DNA of 16,958 nucleotides, from positions 1 through 16,958 of the forward strand of contig RXOD01004949.1 of the NCBI GenBank assembly GCA_005223375.1, in the 5' to 3' direction. Both the position numbers and the translations under genes were made by a program. The notes beneath the pieces were generated by a model. The model was not told where the DNA came from. It did not search any database and worked only from the letters and a program-made list of their open reading frames with translations. This document shows, piece after piece, positions 14,554 through 16,958 of the stretch; positions within the stretch are counted from its first letter, which is position 1, and every line of letters starts with the position of its first letter. The DNA is from Amoebophrya sp. AT5.2. Lineage: Eukaryota > Sar > Dinophyceae > Syndiniales > Amoebophryaceae.

Positions 14554-15656
14554 CTTGCTCTATTGGAGAGAGCGTTATAATTGAAAAGGAGTGAGTCGCC
14601 CACATCTGCATCTCTCTACAACAAACGTCGCTGTCGGTGACGGTGTCGCTCCGCTACAGAAGCAGAAAGTAAACGCAACATTGGAGTTCGTTGGACATGG
14701 GCTCGCTACTACTTTCAGAATCGATCCTTTACACAGCAAGATGAGGATGAAAATCATAAACATGAAGATACAGAACACAAAAACTTCACATCTCTGACCA
14801 GCTAAGTGTAAGTCCGCGAAAGCGTACTAAACGTCGGACCCGTGACGCTTGCCTGCTCGTCACGAAGCCCACGCTTCATGAACATCACCTCCGACTTCAC
14901 TCCGTCAACAGCGTGCAGCTTCCGGTTTCTGCGTAGTCTGATATTTTGCCGTCGCCACTGTTACAACAAAAAACATAAAAAACATTTTTCACAGAGTAGT
15001 TTTTGCGTCACTAGAGCAAGGCCGCGCTGTACGGCGCGGGTGATGGATGAATCTGTTCCCGAATCTCGTAGCAAGTACTAGCCTCAACGTCGACGATTGA
15101 GTTTGGTTTTCTAAACGAAGTTTAGTTTTTTAGCTAAAGTTGTAACATTTTCGAGGTTAGACTTAGAGCATGAGAGTTAGCCTCTGAGTTCTGCTCCCTG
15201 CAGCGCGAAGACTTACGCGTGACCGTGGTGGTTTGGGTTTTACGATCTTCGTAAGTCGTACGCACGATGAGTCGCGCCACATGAAATATCGTCCAACTGC
15301 AATCTACTTGTTCGGGCAAGCCTCAGCGTGAGGGTGAGCCCTGCTCAGCAGACATGATACCACAAAGAGCAATGAATAGAATAGATTCTTCCGAAGTTCA
15401 TTCATCATGTGGGTCTCTCTCACGACTTCTTGCGCCGGAGAGGTGGATGCGCGAAGCAAGCGATAGCTGCTTGCCCTCGCACGAGGTGGTCGAGCTGTTG
15501 TACGTTCAACTACACCCTTCAGTTTCACCTCCACGTACGTAGTATTCAATTGCGTAGAATACCAATCCAGTTTACTTTAATATGTGGCTTTGGACAAGGA
15601 CAGTCTCTTTCGCACCTGCAGAGAAGGCCAGAGAGCTGGGATCCGTAGGGAAGCGC
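14554..15656. other. Intergenic region of about 1.1 kb
   Basis: The largest gap. No supportable gene: the short ORFs on both strands have no recognisable motif. It is richer in AT than the coding regions and contains several small inverted repeats: GTGACG/CGTCAC (14842-14863), GAAGC/GCTTC (14864-14877), CTAAAC-GAA-GTTTAG (15111-15125), the palindrome TTTAGCTAAA (15129-15138), and GACTTACG/CGTAAGTC with a 32-nt loop (15210-15257). On the minus strand it should hold the 3' UTR of the coiled-coil gene and the start region of the hydrolase-like gene. Just before that start, CTCTCTCCAATAG is a plausible splice acceptor. Confidence 0.55.
15111..15125. repeat. Small perfect hairpin, 6-bp stem and 3-nt loop
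   Basis: CTAAAC-GAA-GTTTAG, followed 3 bp later by the palindrome TTTAGCTAAA. Both share the CTAAA/TTTAG motif. Short enough to be accidental; listed because it clusters with other inverted repeats in this gap. Confidence 0.35.
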
Positions 15657-16958
15657 TCACCCAGACGTCGCTGGGTGAGAAGAGCATTGTCGTGCGTCCT
15701 GCGCGGCCGTAGACGATCCTTGTTGGCCAGGGGTGCCAGGAGGACCACCTCCACACGAGGGCGGAGATGCTCCTGCTGTGGTCGCAGTTATACTCCCTAG
15801 TTCTGTTGGCGACGGCGGCGGCATACGCTTTCGATGCTCCGCCTTTCCCTTGTCGTGCTCCGCGTCCGCGCCCCTAGTTGTAGTTGGCTCAGGAAGACTT
15901 TCTTTCAGAGTGCCACCTGCGTTCATCTGGCCGCCGACCGCGCTGTCTACTTCGCCTTTGCCGCTTTTTGTCTTAACATGGCCAGTTTGCGGCGCGAGTT
16001 CATCGCCCGCTCCGCCTCGTGCGCCGCCTTTGCTCTCGCCGCCCGCCCCTTCATCCCCGGCGACAGGAGTGAACGCGGCTGGGGGAGCACTGGCGGAAGC
16101 TTTCGCAACACCGCCGACGCGCGGTGCGTTCTTGCTGAATGACTGTAGAAGCCCTGGCGCCTCCTTCTCGTTGTTCGACGCCGACGCCGGGAGGGTTTTC
16201 GCAGCGAACTTTGAGGACGGGGGCACAAATGTATGCACCGGCTTTGGAACGTGCTTGGGGGACGCCCCCAGAGCCGAACTTGAACAGCCGTGCGGGGGCG
16301 CATCGTCTTTCCTCCCAGGACCACCGCCGCTGCTGCCGCCGCCGGTCCCAGTAAGGCCGCGTTTGGTCATTTCGTTTTCTCCCCCCGCGCCTTCACCGCT
16401 GGTGTTAGGCCCCCCTTCGCGTCCCCCGTCCTGCTCCCCTTCCCCGGTAACGCGTGTGGCACCAGCCGCGGCTGGAGTCGGGGTTTTTCCGGTTGCGAGT
16501 GTGGCGCCTGCCGGTACTTCTGGGGGAGGCGGGGCTGCAGATTCAGCTGGACTTGCCGGTGCAGCTTTTGACACTGTTGCTTCGACAGAAGCCAGGGTTG
16601 GTTTCTGCGAAGTTACGACATGCGAACGCGCCGGGCTCTTCGAGTGTAAGGATGCGGAAAACTTCGACACGTTCTCCACCTTCTCCTCCACCGCTGTTAC
16701 CCGTGCGTCCAGCGCATTTACGCGGGTTTGAAGCTGGTCATGGTCCACTTTTTTCGCGAAATTCTTTCCGACAGCTTGCAGGTTCTCCAGTACAGTCTTA
16801 TGAAGTTTCTCTAGGGCTGCCTTCTTTGCGTTTGCAATTTCTTTTACGCGCGTGTCCAGTTCGGTCTTGAACTTCTCCAGGTCTGCTTTCTTTGCAGTGC
16901 TTCTTTCGACGCCTGTCACGCGTGTGTCCAGCTCGGTCTTGAACTTCTCCAGGTCTGC
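15657..16958 (-). CDS. Coiled-coil repeat protein with long low-complexity tail (5' incomplete)
   Basis: The frame is open to the right edge, so the Met at 16919 is probably internal; 433 residues are visible, ending in TGA. It begins in a tandem repeat, ADLEKFKTELDTRVTGVERS then TAKK, followed by ADLEKFKTELDTRVKEIANAKK and a degenerate third unit (AALEKLHKTVLENL). Heptads continue to ...NALDARVTAVEEKVENVSK at about residue 95. The rest is Gly/Pro/Ala/Ser/Lys-rich and disordered, without Trp, membrane segment or known motif. The basic start and amphipathic helices suggest a cytoskeletal, scaffold or surface-associated protein, but I do not recognise a family. Length of the missing N-terminal part is unknown. 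Confidence 0.75.
   Translation of the reverse strand, partial: ADLEKFKTELDTRVTGVERSTAKKADLEKFKTELDTRVKEIANAKKAALEKLHKTVLENLQAVGKNFAKKVDHDQLQTRVNALDARVTAVEEKVENVSKFSASLHSKSPARSHVVTSQKPTLASVEATVSKAAPASPAESAAPPPPEVPAGATLATGKTPTPAAAGATRVTGEGEQDGGREGGPNTSGEGAGGENEMTKRGLTGTGGGSSGGGPGRKDDAPPHGCSSSALGASPKHVPKPVHTFVPPSSKFAAKTLPASASNNEKEAPGLLQSFSKNAPRVGGVAKASASAPPAAFTPVAGDEGAGGESKGGARGGAGDELAPQTGHVKTKSGKGEVDSAVGGQMNAGGTLKESLPEPTTTRGADAEHDKGKAEHRKRMPPPSPTELGSITATTAGASPPSCGGGPPGTPGQQGSSTAAQDARQCSSHPATSG
16821..16958 (-). repeat. Coding tandem repeat, 72-bp unit, running off the right edge
   Basis: Copy A is 16958-16887 (72 bp, 24 residues). Copy B begins at 16886 and matches A over its first 41 bases with two silent differences, then diverges and is 6 bp shorter. 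The last base of the window is the first base of a unit, so more copies probably lie beyond. The silent differences suggest selection on the protein sequence or recent duplication. Confidence 0.85.

Noticed and set aside
15733..16731. Plus-strand frame of 332 codons
   Set aside because: Antisense shadow of the low-complexity coiled-coil gene; Pro/Ser-rich translation without motif. The same applies to 13181-14026 and 9270-10007.
1..16958. CRISPR array, insertion sequence or transposase gene
   Set aside because: No spaced direct repeats, transposase motifs or long terminal repeats were seen on either strand.

Overview
The window reads as nuclear DNA of a compact-genome protist, most likely an alveolate. 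All supported genes lie on the minus strand. They carry long Ala/Pro/Ser-rich disordered tracts, all three stop codons serve as terminators (standard code), and the few introns are short (141-175 bp) with GT-AG ends. A CDPK-like kinase with EF-hand-like motifs points to alveolates. One-strand gene order and short introns bearing direct and inverted repeats resemble Syndiniales dinoflagellates such as Amoebophrya. That placement is inference; no rRNA, tRNA or organellar marker is present.

Layout in transcription order, from the right edge to the left. (1) 16958-15657: a protein incomplete at its N-terminus, opening in a 24-residue coiled-coil repeat and ending in a long low-complexity tail. 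(2) 14553-12616: a 645-aa protein with N-formylglutamate-amidohydrolase-like motifs set in disordered sequence, followed by a perfect 10-bp hairpin just past its stop. (3) 11997-10644: a four-exon SPFH/band-7 protein of the HIR family, 285 aa after splicing. (4) 9991-7229: an origin recognition complex subunit 5 (ORC5) gene. It looks like two separate ORFs, but the first carries the AAA+ half and the second the ORC5 C-terminal half; a phase-2 GT-AG intron at 8123-7983 joins them in frame into 873 aa. (5) 6316-1: an exceptionally long single-exon ORF (at least 2105 codons, C-terminus off the window) with an N-myristoylation signal, about 1000 disordered residues, three EF-hand-like motifs and a complete CDPK/CAMK-type kinase domain.

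The intergenic stretches (0.6-1.1 kb) hold no gene I can support, but several contain clear inverted repeats: a 17-bp G-U-tolerant stem at 6913-6956, palindromes at 10257-10278 and 10366-10375, and a 10-bp hairpin at 12566-12590. The ORC5 intron contains a 31-bp tandem duplication whose copies each fold as a hairpin, and HIR intron 1 contains an 8-bp perfect inverted repeat. The genes do not form one pathway: signalling, replication licensing, membrane scaffold and a possible hydrolase. The most interesting points are the split ORC5 with a CDK-site-rich N-terminal tail, the introner-like introns, and the giant kinase with EF-hands ahead of its catalytic domain.
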